A stretch of 64,000 nt of DNA from Enteractinococcus helveticum (GTDB lineage: Bacteria; Actinomycetota; Actinomycetes; Actinomycetales; Micrococcaceae), in the NCBI RefSeq assembly GCF_001657475.1, contig NZ_LXEY01000019.1, positions 62,001 through 126,000 on the forward strand. Reading direction: 5' to 3'. Under the pieces are notes generated by a model that was not told the DNA's origin, did not search any database, and was given only the letters and a program-made list of their open reading frames with translations. Below, piece after piece: positions 18,042 to 27,122 of the stretch (within the stretch, counting starts at the first letter, position 1; the number at the start of each line of letters is the position of its first letter). A program made the translations under genes and the position numbers.

Positions 18042-18161
18042 ATGCTAAACAATACCACCCTCTTCAATTCCCTGACCCCTCCCCTTGGCATCCCACCACT
18101 TCAGGTGCCAGAAGACGAGCAGGAGTTTGATTGGGTGCAGGTTTCTGAAACACCCTGCTAA
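18042..18161 (+). CDS. Possible 39-residue peptide gene downstream of hsp20
   Basis: A complete short reading frame from ATG 18042 to TAA, preceded by the near-perfect ribosome site AAAGGAGG (18025-18032) at 9 bases spacing, far better than chance frames nearby. The peptide is acidic in its second half (PEDEQEFDW), proline-rich in the middle (LTPPLGIPPLQVP) and ends in a single Cys (SETPC). It has no signal peptide or membrane helix, and I recognise no family. It lies 60 bases after hsp20 and just before a strong hairpin, so it may share the hsp20 transcript. Confidence 0.5.
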   Translation: MLNNTTLFNSLTPPLGIPPLQVPEDEQEFDWVQVSETPC

Positions 18162-18184
18162 TCCATCAACCTCGTAACGGATGC

Positions 18185-18211
18185 GCCGCGGTCCTGAATC
18201 AGGACCGCGGC
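18185..18211. terminator. Strong hairpin after hsp20 / small ORF
   Basis: Perfect 13-base inverted repeat, 18185-18197 pairing with 18199-18211, rich in G and C. No T-run follows on the plus strand, so termination is inferred. It sits 24 bases after the 39-codon ORF and before the IS630 remnant. Confidence 0.55.
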
Positions 18212-18290
18212 ATATCCGTGATACCAACCAATACGAGGTCCATACCTTTGAGATATTTGGGATATGAGACTGGTGGTGGAGGTGGTAGTG

Positions 18291-19380
18291 ATGCCAAGAA
18301 AACCTGAAGTCTTCGTCCGGGAGTTGTCCATGTCTGAGGGGCAGCGGCTGACCCGTACGTCAAAAGATCCCATCAAATTGCGTCGGGCCACGATTGTGAT
18401 TGCCTCGGCCCAAGGCCACGAAGCGCCCGATATTGCCCGCATGTTTGCGACCACTGAAGGTTCTGTGCGCAAGGTGATCCATGAGTTTCATGACCAATGG
18501 TTTGGTGGTTTGGACCCAAAATGCCAGCAGCGGGCCTCCGGCGAGCATCACGCAAACCATGCGTGAATATATTTGCCGGATCGCCCGCTGTCAACCCGCG
18601 GCTCTGGGGCTGCCCTTTACGGTGTGGAGCCTGACAAAACTGGCCGAATATCTCATCACGCATCGTGTGGTGGAGCGGATCAGCAAAGAAACGCTGCGCC
18701 AGATCCTGAAACATCACGGGATCACCTGGCAACCTACCGAAATGTGAAAAAGCCTCCTAATATCCCGAGTTCCGTCAGAAAATGCAGGCCATCTTGACGC
18801 TCTACGACGATCCGCCGGCCGACGGGCATGTCGTGTGTGTCGATGAGTTCGGCCCACTGAACCTACAGTCGCATCCTGGGCGAGGCTGGTTCCCACAACA
18901 GGGTCCTGCCCGACTGCGAGCAACCTATAGTCGCCACGGCGGAGTCTGGCACATGTTCGGAGCACTAGATTTAGCCACCGACAAGATGTTCTATCGATTC
19001 CGAGACCGCAAACGGTTCCAAGAGTTCCTGGCCTTTCTTCGGCAGCTCCGGCACCGCTACAATGGCAAACTTTATGTGGTCTGAGACAACTTCTCACCCC
19101 ATAAAAAGACCGGAGTCACCAACTGGTGTGTCACCAACAACGTCGAATTGATGTTTACCCCGACCAATGCGTCGTGGCTGAACTGGAGCGAATCTGAATT
19201 CGCGGCCCTACGATACTTTGCCCTCAACGGCAATGATCACCCTGATCACGCCACCCAAGAGTGCACCATCAGCCGCTACATCCGCTGGCAAAACCAACGT
19301 TCCTCACCCAAACGCCACTTCGCCATCGGATCAAAATCCGAAAACCCATTACCTACCCAATGTCGCTTGAGGAGGCACTA
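18291..19380 (+). pseudogene. Degenerate IS630-family transposase
   Basis: Pieces of one IS630-type transposase lie in three frames. Codons from ATG 18291 give the N-terminal helix-turn-helix (MPRKPEVFVRELSMSEGQRL). The frame shifts near 18525 into the linker region (REYICRIARCQPAALGLPFT), and shifts again near 18745. The DDE core follows (VCVDEFGPLNLQSHPGRGW). TGA at 19082 then replaces an expected Trp in the DNFSPH motif, and the same frame continues to about 19380 (FTPTNASWLNWSESEF). At least two frameshifts and one nonsense codon make it non-functional. Terminal repeats could not be fixed; a TA at 19379-19380 may be one insertion edge. Confidence 0.85.
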
Positions 19381-19844
19381 GGTCGCACGGTTCCGGGTCG
19401 CTCCCAGGGTTCAATCGTGCCTGCAACGCCTACAAATAGCGGGTGGACCGGAATGAGCTGTTCGGCGGCCTCAAGTGTTTCAGCATGCTCGGCCAAAAAA
19501 CCCGGTGAACGCTGAAAAAGTTTGGCACGCAGATGCGACAGTTCAAACCCCAGTTGCCCAAAGGTCACGGGAATGACTGCAATGTCGGTTTCTTTTGGGG
19601 AGGAGACAATTCGCGTAGCGTCAAATCGATATCCTCGGGCCATGGCTTCGATATGCAAACCCGCCAGGTAGGCGCCGATCGCCAACTCGGGTTGCGGGTG
19701 GGATTTGAACCGCTCAAGTTGTGGGTGTGCGGTATATCCGCGCGTCCGTCCTAACAACACAGCCTGAGCCAACAGTGCTTCACGCCAGCATGCGACTAAA
19801 GCCTGTCGATCCAATAACGATGGATGCAGCGACCACAACCGCAT
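19353..19844 (-). CDS. Pyrimidine dimer DNA glycosylase (DenV-like)
   Basis: A 163-residue protein of the T4 DenV/pyrimidine dimer glycosylase family, which cuts the glycosyl bond at UV-induced dimers. The N-terminal signature MRLWSLHPSLLDRQALVACW and the following REALLAQAVLLGRT are strongly conserved. The protein reaches its normal end near HPLFVGVAGTIEPWER; the last 13 or so residues may derive from the adjacent IS630 remnant. It starts 3 bases after the ferrochelatase stop, so the two are one transcript. Confidence 0.88.
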   Translation of the reverse strand: MRLWSLHPSLLDRQALVACWREALLAQAVLLGRTRGYTAHPQLERFKSHPQPELAIGAYLAGLHIEAMARGYRFDATRIVSSPKETDIAVIPVTFGQLGFELSHLRAKLFQRSPGFLAEHAETLEAAEQLIPVHPLFVGVAGTIEPWERPGTVRPSASSSDIG

Positions 19845-19846
19845 TC

Positions 19847-21064
19847 TTACGGCACCAATCCTGCAGCCGCTGGACTGAATCCACGACGTACATTCTCACA
19901 GCAGCCTGGTCGGCACACGTCATACCACGGGCCAAGGTCCGTCATCGCAGGTCGATCCACCGGTGCCACTGCGGCGATGCGCTCTTGAATCAGGTCTACT
20001 AAACCGGCGACAAACTCGGGGTGGACTCCCGGAGTTTGGGTCCGTACGGCACGTAGGCCAGCTTCTTCAGCAGCTTCGATTGCTTCTTCGTCGAGATCCC
20101 AGAGTACTTCCATATGGTCGCTCAAAAAGCCTAGCGGCACAATCACCACGGCTTTGATTCCCTCGTCGGGTAGCTCAGCAATGCGATCGCACACATCGGG
20201 TTCCAACCATGGCTGAGAGGCCGGGCCTGAACGAGACTGATAGACCAGTTCCCACTGGGTTTCAGCCCAGGCCGGGCTGGCTTCGCGGAGCTGATCCATA
20301 GTGACTCCACCCACGGCCCGGTGTTGAGCTGCGTATGCTCCGCCCTCACCCAGGCTGAGTTTTTCCGGACCGGAGCGGGCTGCGTCGGTCGTCGGGATGG
20401 AATGCGTTGCAAATAGTACGCGGACTTCTTCGGGGGCTAGTCTTTGATCTGCAAAGTCCTGAAGTGCTGCTTCCACACCTTCCCGAAACGGCGTGACAAA
20501 CCCTGGGTGATCGAAGAATTGTCGAACCTTATCGATGGTCACTTTACCGGCCAAACCGGTAGCTATCAGGGCGCGGGCGAAATCCTCGCGGTACTGGCGG
20601 CAGCTCGAATACGACGAATAGGCGCTGGTGGCGATGGCCAGCAACCGAGTGTGCCCATTGTCTGCGGCCTGTTGGACGGTGTCTTCGAGGTAGGGGGTCC
20701 AGTTGCGGTTACCCCAGTAGACTGGCAGGTCGATGTCGCGGTCGCGCAGTTGAGCTTCAATCGCAGCCCTGAGCTGTTTGTTGTGCTCATTAATCGGGCT
20801 GATCCCGCCGAAATGGCGGTAGTGGGTGGCGACTTCTTCTAATCGCTCATCCGGAATCCCACGACCTGCGGTCACGTTGCGAAGAAAGGGGATAACATCA
20901 TCCTGCCCTTCCGGTCCGCCAAAACCAGCTAATAGGATCGCGTCATAGTCCTGCGGTGTGGTGACATACGGCGCGTTGGTGTCGGAGGCTGGTGAAGCAA
21001 ACGGTACGGGACCGTCGTCGGAATGAAGAATCTCGGTGGGTTCAGTTTGGTTGCTTTCAGACAT
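19847..21064 (-). CDS. hemH: Ferrochelatase (coproporphyrin type)
   Basis: HemH/CpfC family, 405 residues from ATG 21064 (AAGGGGAGCC upstream; a longer frame to 21130 is rejected). In Gram-positive actinobacteria this enzyme inserts Fe2+ into coproporphyrin III. Conserved features are ILLAGFGGPEGQDDVIPFL, HYRHFGGISPINEHN, WGNRNW and the region FATHSIP. The C-terminus has a Cys cluster (WYDVCRPGCCENVRRG) fitting the [2Fe-2S] centre reported for actinobacterial ferrochelatases. It is operonic with the UV glycosylase and divergent from the MarR gene. Confidence 0.93.
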   Translation of the reverse strand: MSESNQTEPTEILHSDDGPVPFASPASDTNAPYVTTPQDYDAILLAGFGGPEGQDDVIPFLRNVTAGRGIPDERLEEVATHYRHFGGISPINEHNKQLRAAIEAQLRDRDIDLPVYWGNRNWTPYLEDTVQQAADNGHTRLLAIATSAYSSYSSCRQYREDFARALIATGLAGKVTIDKVRQFFDHPGFVTPFREGVEAALQDFADQRLAPEEVRVLFATHSIPTTDAARSGPEKLSLGEGGAYAAQHRAVGGVTMDQLREASPAWAETQWELVYQSRSGPASQPWLEPDVCDRIAELPDEGIKAVVIVPLGFLSDHMEVLWDLDEEAIEAAEEAGLRAVRTQTPGVHPEFVAGLVDLIQERIAAVAPVDRPAMTDLGPWYDVCRPGCCENVRRGFSPAAAGLVP

Positions 21065-21193
21065 GGCTCCCCTTGCAATCATGGTTTGTCGCAGATGTAT
21101 GGCTGGGGTGCACTGTAGTATGGGAAACATAGTACTGACACCCCGTTCGGTCGAAACGACTGAATAATTTAGTTAGAACGGCTAATAGTTTCC

Positions 21194-21769
21194 TTGGCTA
21201 ACAATACTCCTAAAACCACTGGTACGTCGAATCGTCGAAGCTCGCGTGAGCTGTCCATGCTGGACCCGCGGATCATGGACCCGGGCCAACAGCTTATTTG
21301 TCTGGATGATTACGCGGCCGAAGAGGTGGACCAGATTGTTGAGGTCATGGAAGCGATGCGCAGGTGGCGAGCGGTGGAGCGTAAACTCAATGATGCCTCG
21401 CGCAAGTACATGCAACTGGGGGAGAATGACATGCGCGCGGTGCGCTACCTGATCGCTATGCAGCGCCATGGGACGCTTGCAACCCCCAGTGACATCGCCC
21501 GACACCTGAGAATCACGACCCCTTCGGTCTCGAAGATGCTTGACCGACTAGTAGCTGGCGACCACATTGAACGCCTGCCGCATCCCCAGGATCGTCGCAG
21601 TACGGCACTGAGGGTCACCAAGGAAACTCAGGCTATTGCGCGGCAGTCGGTTGGACATAACCACGCACTACGGTTTCACGCGATCGGGAGTTTGACCCCG
21701 GAAGAGCGCGCCGCCGTCATCAAATTCTTTGACGCCTTCACAGCCACCGGCACGCAGGGGTCCCAGTAG
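21194..21769 (+). CDS. MarR-family transcriptional regulator
   Basis: A 191-residue winged-helix regulator. The DNA-binding core (about 85-150) includes TPSDIARHLRITTPSVSKMLDRLVAGDHIERLPHPQDRRSTALR, here read as the usual MarR helix pair and wing. The start is uncertain: TTG 21194 has no ribosome site but follows a -10-like TAATAG (21183-21188), allowing a leaderless start; ATG 21257 also lacks a good site. The sequence GTTAGCCAAG over the TTG start (complement of 21193-21202) also occurs in the crt control region. Ligand and targets are unknown. Confidence 0.85.
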   Translation: MANNTPKTTGTSNRRSSRELSMLDPRIMDPGQQLICLDDYAAEEVDQIVEVMEAMRRWRAVERKLNDASRKYMQLGENDMRAVRYLIAMQRHGTLATPSDIARHLRITTPSVSKMLDRLVAGDHIERLPHPQDRRSTALRVTKETQAIARQSVGHNHALRFHAIGSLTPEERAAVIKFFDAFTATGTQGSQ

Positions 21770-21870
21770 CGCCCCTGTCGTCTCGAATGCCGGTTGCATG
21801 CCGCACAAGATTCGTTAGCCTGGGGGTAGGTGTGCGAATCACGCCATATCTTGCGAATTCGGAGGCTGAG

Positions 21871-22461
21871 ATGACTACTGAAGCAAATCCCGCCGGCTAC
21901 ACCTACGACCAAGATCTGCCACCTTCTCCTGTAAGCCGTCAACGGCTCGATGAGCTGCTGACCGACGTCATGTGGGCCGAAGAAGACGTGCCCGCGCTGC
22001 GGCGGGCAGGCGCAATTCTGGCCCCACGCGTAGCTGAGCTCCTGGATATCTGGTACGACTTTATTGGCTCCACGCCGCACCTGGTTGCGGTTTTTCACGG
22101 CCCCGACGGTGAACCGGACGCCGACTACCTGGCGCGGGTTCGTGGCCGTTTTGAACAATGGGTCCTTGATGTGTGCGAGCGCCGCTTCGATGACCGCTGG
22201 CTGGCCTATCAGGAAGAAATCGCGCTCCGTCATCACACGACCAAAAAGAACCAGACCGACGGCGTCGAATCCCCGGCCACCCACGTGCCGATGGCCGATA
22301 TGTTGGCGCTGGTGGTCCCCGTGACCTTATCCATCCGACCCTTCCTGCAAGAGGGCGCAACGAAGGATGACGATGTGGAGGCCATGAATCAAGCCTGGTT
22401 CAAGGCCGTCACCGTGACCCTGGTGCTGTGGTCACGGCCCTACGCCGGCGAACTGTGGTGA
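21871..22461 (+). CDS. Protoglobin-like haem protein
   Basis: A 196-residue single-domain protoglobin. ATG 21871 is preceded by GGAGGCTGAG. Hallmarks are the N-terminal YTYDQDLPPSPVS segment, FHGPDGEPDADYL, and the helix WLAYQEEIALRHHTTKKN, where one His should be the proximal haem ligand. Protoglobins bind O2, CO or NO; here the role could be gas binding or nitrosative stress. It lies about 100 bases after the MarR gene and near a ferrochelatase gene. Confidence 0.88.
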   Translation: MTTEANPAGYTYDQDLPPSPVSRQRLDELLTDVMWAEEDVPALRRAGAILAPRVAELLDIWYDFIGSTPHLVAVFHGPDGEPDADYLARVRGRFEQWVLDVCERRFDDRWLAYQEEIALRHHTTKKNQTDGVESPATHVPMADMLALVVPVTLSIRPFLQEGATKDDDVEAMNQAWFKAVTVTLVLWSRPYAGELW

Positions 22462-22560
22462 TACCACATACCTCCCGGTGATGCGTTACGTGTCGTTCAC
22501 ATTGCAGTGAGTGCCTTAGTCTTGTCGACAACACCGTTTTGACAAGGAAACTCACATACA

Positions 22561-23298
22561 GTGCTCATCGGTATCCTGCTGCTTAGTTTTGTCGCCACCG
22601 CGCTCCAACGTATCACCGGGCTGGGCTTTGCCATGCTCACCGCACCATTTGCGGTCGTCGCCCTCGGAACGCACGAGGGCATCATGCTGATCACCGCCCT
22701 GGCCGTGATCGCCTCGCTGTTCATGCTGCCGGGGATGTGGCGTGACATCAACTGGTCCCGGGTCGCCTGGATTGGCATTCCTGCAACGCTTTCCATCGTC
22801 CCGGCCGCCTGGCTCGGAGCCCATATCGACGGCGCCATTATCTACCTGCTCGTCGGGGTGTTAGTCATCATCGGACTGAGCGCGGCACTGTTTATCCAAG
22901 GTAGCAGCGAACCGGTGACCCATCGTGGTGCCCAGTTGCTCACGGGAATCGGTGCTGGTGCGGGTAGTGTGCTAGCCGGTATCGGGGGACCGGCGATGAC
23001 AATTTTCGGGGTGCTGTCCCGCTGGCCGGTGGCCTCTTTTGCAGCCAGCCTGCAACCGATGTGGGTCATGATCGCCTCGGCCACGCTGGCGGGGCGCTCG
23101 TGGTTCATGGGCTCAACACTTCCAGAGTTGACCTGGTGGATGTGGCTATTCGCCATCGTCGGAATTGCGGTCGGCATGTGGGCTGGTCAACGCGCCCTGG
23201 GCAAGGTCAAAGATCGGGTGGTTTTCGGGATTGTCATCGTGTTGGCCATGATCGGTGCGGTCCTGTCCGTTGTGACCGGTATCAGCCAGCTGGTGTAA
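22561..23298 (+). CDS. TauE/SafE family membrane transporter
   Basis: A 245-residue integral membrane protein with about eight helices, of the TauE/SafE (DUF81) sulfite or organosulfonate exporter family. The start is GTG 22561. The repeats IGAGAGSVLAGIGGPAMTIFG and LQPMWVMI are family-typical. The end overlaps the convergent UvrA-like gene by 17 bases. A degenerate fragment of a close homologue lies at 27672-27875. The substrate is not predictable. Confidence 0.88.
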   Translation: MLIGILLLSFVATALQRITGLGFAMLTAPFAVVALGTHEGIMLITALAVIASLFMLPGMWRDINWSRVAWIGIPATLSIVPAAWLGAHIDGAIIYLLVGVLVIIGLSAALFIQGSSEPVTHRGAQLLTGIGAGAGSVLAGIGGPAMTIFGVLSRWPVASFAASLQPMWVMIASATLAGRSWFMGSTLPELTWWMWLFAIVGIAVGMWAGQRALGKVKDRVVFGIVIVLAMIGAVLSVVTGISQLV

Positions 23299-25642
23299 GC
23301 GCCTGCGCAAAATGGTGGCCGGTCGGGGTATCGGCCTCCAGAAGTTGCAACGGGGTGCCTTCAAAGATGACCCGGCCACCCGCGGCTCCGGCACCCGGCC
23401 CGATATCAATGACCCAATCGGCCGCCGCCACAATATCCAAATCGTGTTCAATCACGATCACTGTCGTGCCAGCATCGACCATCGCATTCAACAGGGTGAC
23501 CAACCGCCCGACGTCGGCGATGTGCAACCCGGTGGTGGGTTCATCGAGCACATAAATCTCGGCGGGTTTGGCCAGACTTGCCACGAGTTTGAGTCGTTGG
23601 CGCTCGCCGCCGGATAACGTAGTCAGGGGTTGGCCAAGCCGAACATATCCCAGCCCAACATCAATGCAGCGTTGGGCAACTTTCGCTGCGGCGGAGATTT
23701 TCACTTGCGTGAAGTACTCGACGGCGGCTTCGGCGGGCAATTCGAGCACATCGGCAATGTTTCTGCCGCCCAGCTCGTAGTGCAAGACCTCGGCGTTGAA
23801 CCGTCGTCCCTGGCACGCCCCGCACACCGTGGACTGGCCCTGCATAAACCCAAAGTCCAAATAGATCGCGCCGGCACCCTGACATTCTGGGCAGGCGCCG
23901 TCGGAATTCGCCGAAAATAACCCGGGTTTGACCCCGTGGGCTTTGGCAAACGCTTTACGAATAGCATCCAGCGCGCCGGTATAGGTCGCTGGATTGGAGC
24001 GGCGCGAACCACGGATGGGGGTTTGATCAATGACCACAACGTCCTGGCGGTCGGCAAGCCCGGCTGCCAGGAGCGTGGATTTCCCAGATCCGGCCACTCC
24101 GGTCACCGTGGTGAGAACCCCGGTGGGAATATCGACCGCGACATCCAGAAGGTTGTGGCGGGTGACGTTCTGAATAGACAGCGTGCCGGTAGGGTTGCGG
24201 AAGTCGGACTTCAGCCCGGTGCGGTGTTCCAGGCTTTCACCGGTGATCGTGCCGGAGGCGCGCAGTCCGTCCAGATCGCCCTGATAGACGACGTCGCCGC
24301 CGTGTTCTCCGGCGCCGGGACCCATATCGATGATGTGATCGGCGATCGCGATGACCCCCGGATGGTGCTCAACGACTAGGACCGTGTTGCCGGCGTCGCG
24401 CAGCTGGAGCAACAAGTTGTTCATCCGCTCGACGTCGGCGGCGTGCAGGCCGGCGGTGGGTTCGTCAAAGACGTAGGTGACATCGGTCAGGGGGGAGCCG
24501 AGTTGGCGGATCATCTTCACACGTTGGGCCTCCCCACCAGAGAGTGTCCCGGAGGCCCGATCAAGACTTAGATACCCCAGGCCGATATCGACGAAGCCTT
24601 GCAGCAGCTGGCGCAGTACGGCCAGCAGCGGTTCGGCCGCAGGCAGGTTGAGGCTGGTGACCCACTGGAGTAGGTCGGCGGAGGACCAGGTGGCCAATTC
24701 GCCGATGTTCACGTCGTCGATGGTCACCGATCGGGCGATGTCGTTGAGTCTGGTGCCGTCACAGTCGTGGCATGTGGTGAACCCGATGGCCCGGTCCACG
24801 AAGGCCCGCACGTGGGGTTGCATGGCTTCGCGATCCTTGGACAGCATGGATTTCCGAATCCGCGGTATGAGTCCCTCGTAGGTGAGGTTCGAGCCTTCAA
24901 ATTTAACCTTCATGGCCTCGGTGTTCAACAACAAGTCGAGTTCTTGTGGGGTGTACTCAGCGATGGGTTTCTGCATCGGGAGACCGGCGGCCCGAAAGAG
25001 GCGGCCGTACCAGCCCTCCATGGAATACCCAGGAACTTTCAGTGCGCCATCGGCCAAGGATTGCTCGGCGTCGTAGAGTTCCGTCAATATAAAATCGGTC
25101 ACGTCACCGCGGCCTTCACACGTCGGACACATGCCACCGGTCATGCTGAAATCTCGGTGCACCGAGGTGGGTTCCTCTCCCTTGACCACGGTCATCCGAC
25201 CCGAGGCCTGGATTGACGGCACATTGAATGCGAAGGCTTGCGGCCCACCGATCTGCGGGGTGCCGAGTCGTGAGTACAAGATGCGCAGTAGCGCCAGCGC
25301 GTCGGTGACCGTGCCAACGGTTGAACGCGGATTGGCGGGCAGCGACTCTTGGTCAATCGCGATCGCGGTGGTCAGGCCGGCCAACTGGTCGACATTCGGT
25401 CGGGTGGTTTGCGGCATGAAGCCCTGAATAAACGTCGAATACGTTTCATTGACCAACCGTTGTGATTCCGCCGCGATCGTGCCAAAGATTAGAGAGGATT
25501 TCCCTGAACCAGAAATCCCGGTGCATACCGTCAGTCGACGTTTCGGGATGCTGACGGTCACGTCGTTGAGGTTGTTCTGGTGAGCACCGACCACCTGGAT
25601 CATATCGGAACGATCCGCCGGATGCGTGGTAGAGGTTTGCAT
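23282..25642 (-). CDS. UvrA-like ABC protein (DrrC/UvrA2 type)
   Basis: A 786-residue tandem ABC ATPase related to UvrA but shorter than the 950-residue repair enzyme, as in UvrA2/DrrC drug-resistance proteins. ATG 25642 has GGAG upstream; a frame to 25729 is possible. Walker A motifs are GISGSGKSS and GVAGSGKST, signatures LSGGEAQR and LSGGERQR, and zinc-type Cys pairs appear in CPTC and in CPEC/CGAC. The UvrB-binding insertion looks reduced. Proteins of this class remove intercalating drugs from DNA or assist repair; the exact role is inferred. Confidence 0.9.
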   Translation of the reverse strand: MQTSTTHPADRSDMIQVVGAHQNNLNDVTVSIPKRRLTVCTGISGSGKSSLIFGTIAAESQRLVNETYSTFIQGFMPQTTRPNVDQLAGLTTAIAIDQESLPANPRSTVGTVTDALALLRILYSRLGTPQIGGPQAFAFNVPSIQASGRMTVVKGEEPTSVHRDFSMTGGMCPTCEGRGDVTDFILTELYDAEQSLADGALKVPGYSMEGWYGRLFRAAGLPMQKPIAEYTPQELDLLLNTEAMKVKFEGSNLTYEGLIPRIRKSMLSKDREAMQPHVRAFVDRAIGFTTCHDCDGTRLNDIARSVTIDDVNIGELATWSSADLLQWVTSLNLPAAEPLLAVLRQLLQGFVDIGLGYLSLDRASGTLSGGEAQRVKMIRQLGSPLTDVTYVFDEPTAGLHAADVERMNNLLLQLRDAGNTVLVVEHHPGVIAIADHIIDMGPGAGEHGGDVVYQGDLDGLRASGTITGESLEHRTGLKSDFRNPTGTLSIQNVTRHNLLDVAVDIPTGVLTTVTGVAGSGKSTLLAAGLADRQDVVVIDQTPIRGSRRSNPATYTGALDAIRKAFAKAHGVKPGLFSANSDGACPECQGAGAIYLDFGFMQGQSTVCGACQGRRFNAEVLHYELGGRNIADVLELPAEAAVEYFTQVKISAAAKVAQRCIDVGLGYVRLGQPLTTLSGGERQRLKLVASLAKPAEIYVLDEPTTGLHIADVGRLVTLLNAMVDAGTTVIVIEHDLDIVAAADWVIDIGPGAGAAGGRVIFEGTPLQLLEADTPTGHHFAQALTPAG

Positions 25643-25819
25643 TGCTCCAGCATATGCTCCACCGCTGCCTGGCACTAGCTCGGCCCACTGTATATCCACT
25701 GGCACTGAGACACTGTGTCCCGTAGTCACATGGACTAAAGTTTATCTGACTGACCTTGCCGCCGGATGGTATTCGAGCGTGCCGTCCGGCTGGGACCGTG
25801 CCGACAGGAAGGACTGGGT

Positions 25820-26977
25820 ATGCCATCCGATTCGCCGCACCGCGAGTCATCTACCGATGACACCACCACTGATCGTCTCGAGGAGCGCCCCGAATCACTG
25901 CGGACCCGGATCATCCGCCGACTCAAGGAACCTGAAACCACCGCCGACCTGCTGCTGGCCAGCAAAGCCGTCATCGCCGGGACCAGTGCGTGGGCCCTAT
26001 CGGTTGGGGTGCTCGGCACCGATGTTGCGTTCATGGCACCGTGGACAGCGTTACTCACAGTCCACGCAACAGTGCACCGTTCGCTCTCACGCGGAGTCCA
26101 AGCCGCCGTCTCTTCGGCGGTCGGAATGGGGCTGGCGTTCGTCATCCTGTATTTTCTGGGCGTCAATATTTGGACGTTCGCCTTGGTATTGTTCATCGGC
26201 CTGATGGGTGCCAGGCTGTCGTGGATTCGTGATGAGGGCATCGCTATCGCCACGACCGCGATCTTCATTTTCACCTCGGATGATCCGATGTTTGCTGATC
26301 GCTTTATCGAGCTCATATTGGGCGTGTCGGTCGGGATCGTCGTCAATATGATGGTGTTACCACCGTTGCGAGACCGGCAAGCTGCACGCTATGTGGATAG
26401 CATCAACCGGCGCATGGGTGCAGTGCTGGTTGATATGGCTGATGAATTTTCCGAAAGCTGGGACGTAGAGCAGGCCGATGCATGGTTAGAAGAGACCCAG
26501 TCGATGAGCGAAGAGCTCAATTCGGCATGGCAAACCGTGCGGTTAGCACGCGAATCACGCCGCGAGAACCCCCGTCGCCTGTTGCGGCGTAAATTCCGCG
26601 ATGAGGATGACGACTTCGACTACGAAGCGGTGCTCAACCGTATCGATGAGGGCATCTCCCATTTACGCAATTTGACCCGCACAATGCGCGAAGCCACCTG
26701 GGCAATCAGCTCCTGGGACGATCGCTTCCGAAAGGGCTGGGTGCGCATCGCACACGATCTGGGGGAGGCCATCGCAGACCCAGACGGAGATGTTCAGGCT
26801 CAAAACGAGCGTTTGGACGAACTCGTTACGGGGATGTCGCACGCTGGTAATTTACCCAATATGCAATGGCCCATGTATGGGGCAATGCTGTCGAGCCTGC
26901 GCCACATTATTCAGATCTTCTCGGATGTCACCTCAAGTCGTGCATCCCGACAAACCCCGGAAGACAACTCAGCCTGA
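25820..26977 (+). CDS. FUSC/ArAE-type membrane protein
   Basis: A 385-residue protein with a cytoplasmic start, about six membrane helices (residues 45-180), and a long helical cytoplasmic C-terminal half (180-385). The organisation matches the aromatic acid exporter (ArAE)/FUSC family. ATG 25820 follows GGAAGGA; an in-frame GTG-type extension to 25766 is not supported. The segment WTALLTVHATVHRSLSRGVQ is family-like. The stop codon sits inside a terminator hairpin. Confidence 0.85.
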   Translation: MPSDSPHRESSTDDTTTDRLEERPESLRTRIIRRLKEPETTADLLLASKAVIAGTSAWALSVGVLGTDVAFMAPWTALLTVHATVHRSLSRGVQAAVSSAVGMGLAFVILYFLGVNIWTFALVLFIGLMGARLSWIRDEGIAIATTAIFIFTSDDPMFADRFIELILGVSVGIVVNMMVLPPLRDRQAARYVDSINRRMGAVLVDMADEFSESWDVEQADAWLEETQSMSEELNSAWQTVRLARESRRENPRRLLRRKFRDEDDDFDYEAVLNRIDEGISHLRNLTRTMREATWAISSWDDRFRKGWVRIAHDLGEAIADPDGDVQAQNERLDELVTGMSHAGNLPNMQWPMYGAMLSSLRHIIQIFSDVTSSRASRQTPEDNSA

Positions 26978-26994
26978 TCTCAACAGATCAGGCT
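26971..26994 (+). terminator. Terminator hairpin overlapping FUSC stop
   Basis: AGCCTGATCT (26971-26980) pairs perfectly with AGATCAGGCT (26985-26994), loop of 4. The stop codon of the FUSC-type gene lies in the left arm. A second inverted repeat (TGCATGTAG 27018-27026 with CTACATGCA 27046-27054) follows. Confidence 0.65.
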
Positions 26995-27122
26995 GGGTGT
27001 CACAGCCGTTGTCCTCGTGCATGTAGCGTGACAAGCTGCGACCCACTACATGCATACCCACCTAGATGAAAGGTCGGCAGTCTGACGAGCCTTGCACTCA
27101 ACGATGCCGAATATGCACGCAG

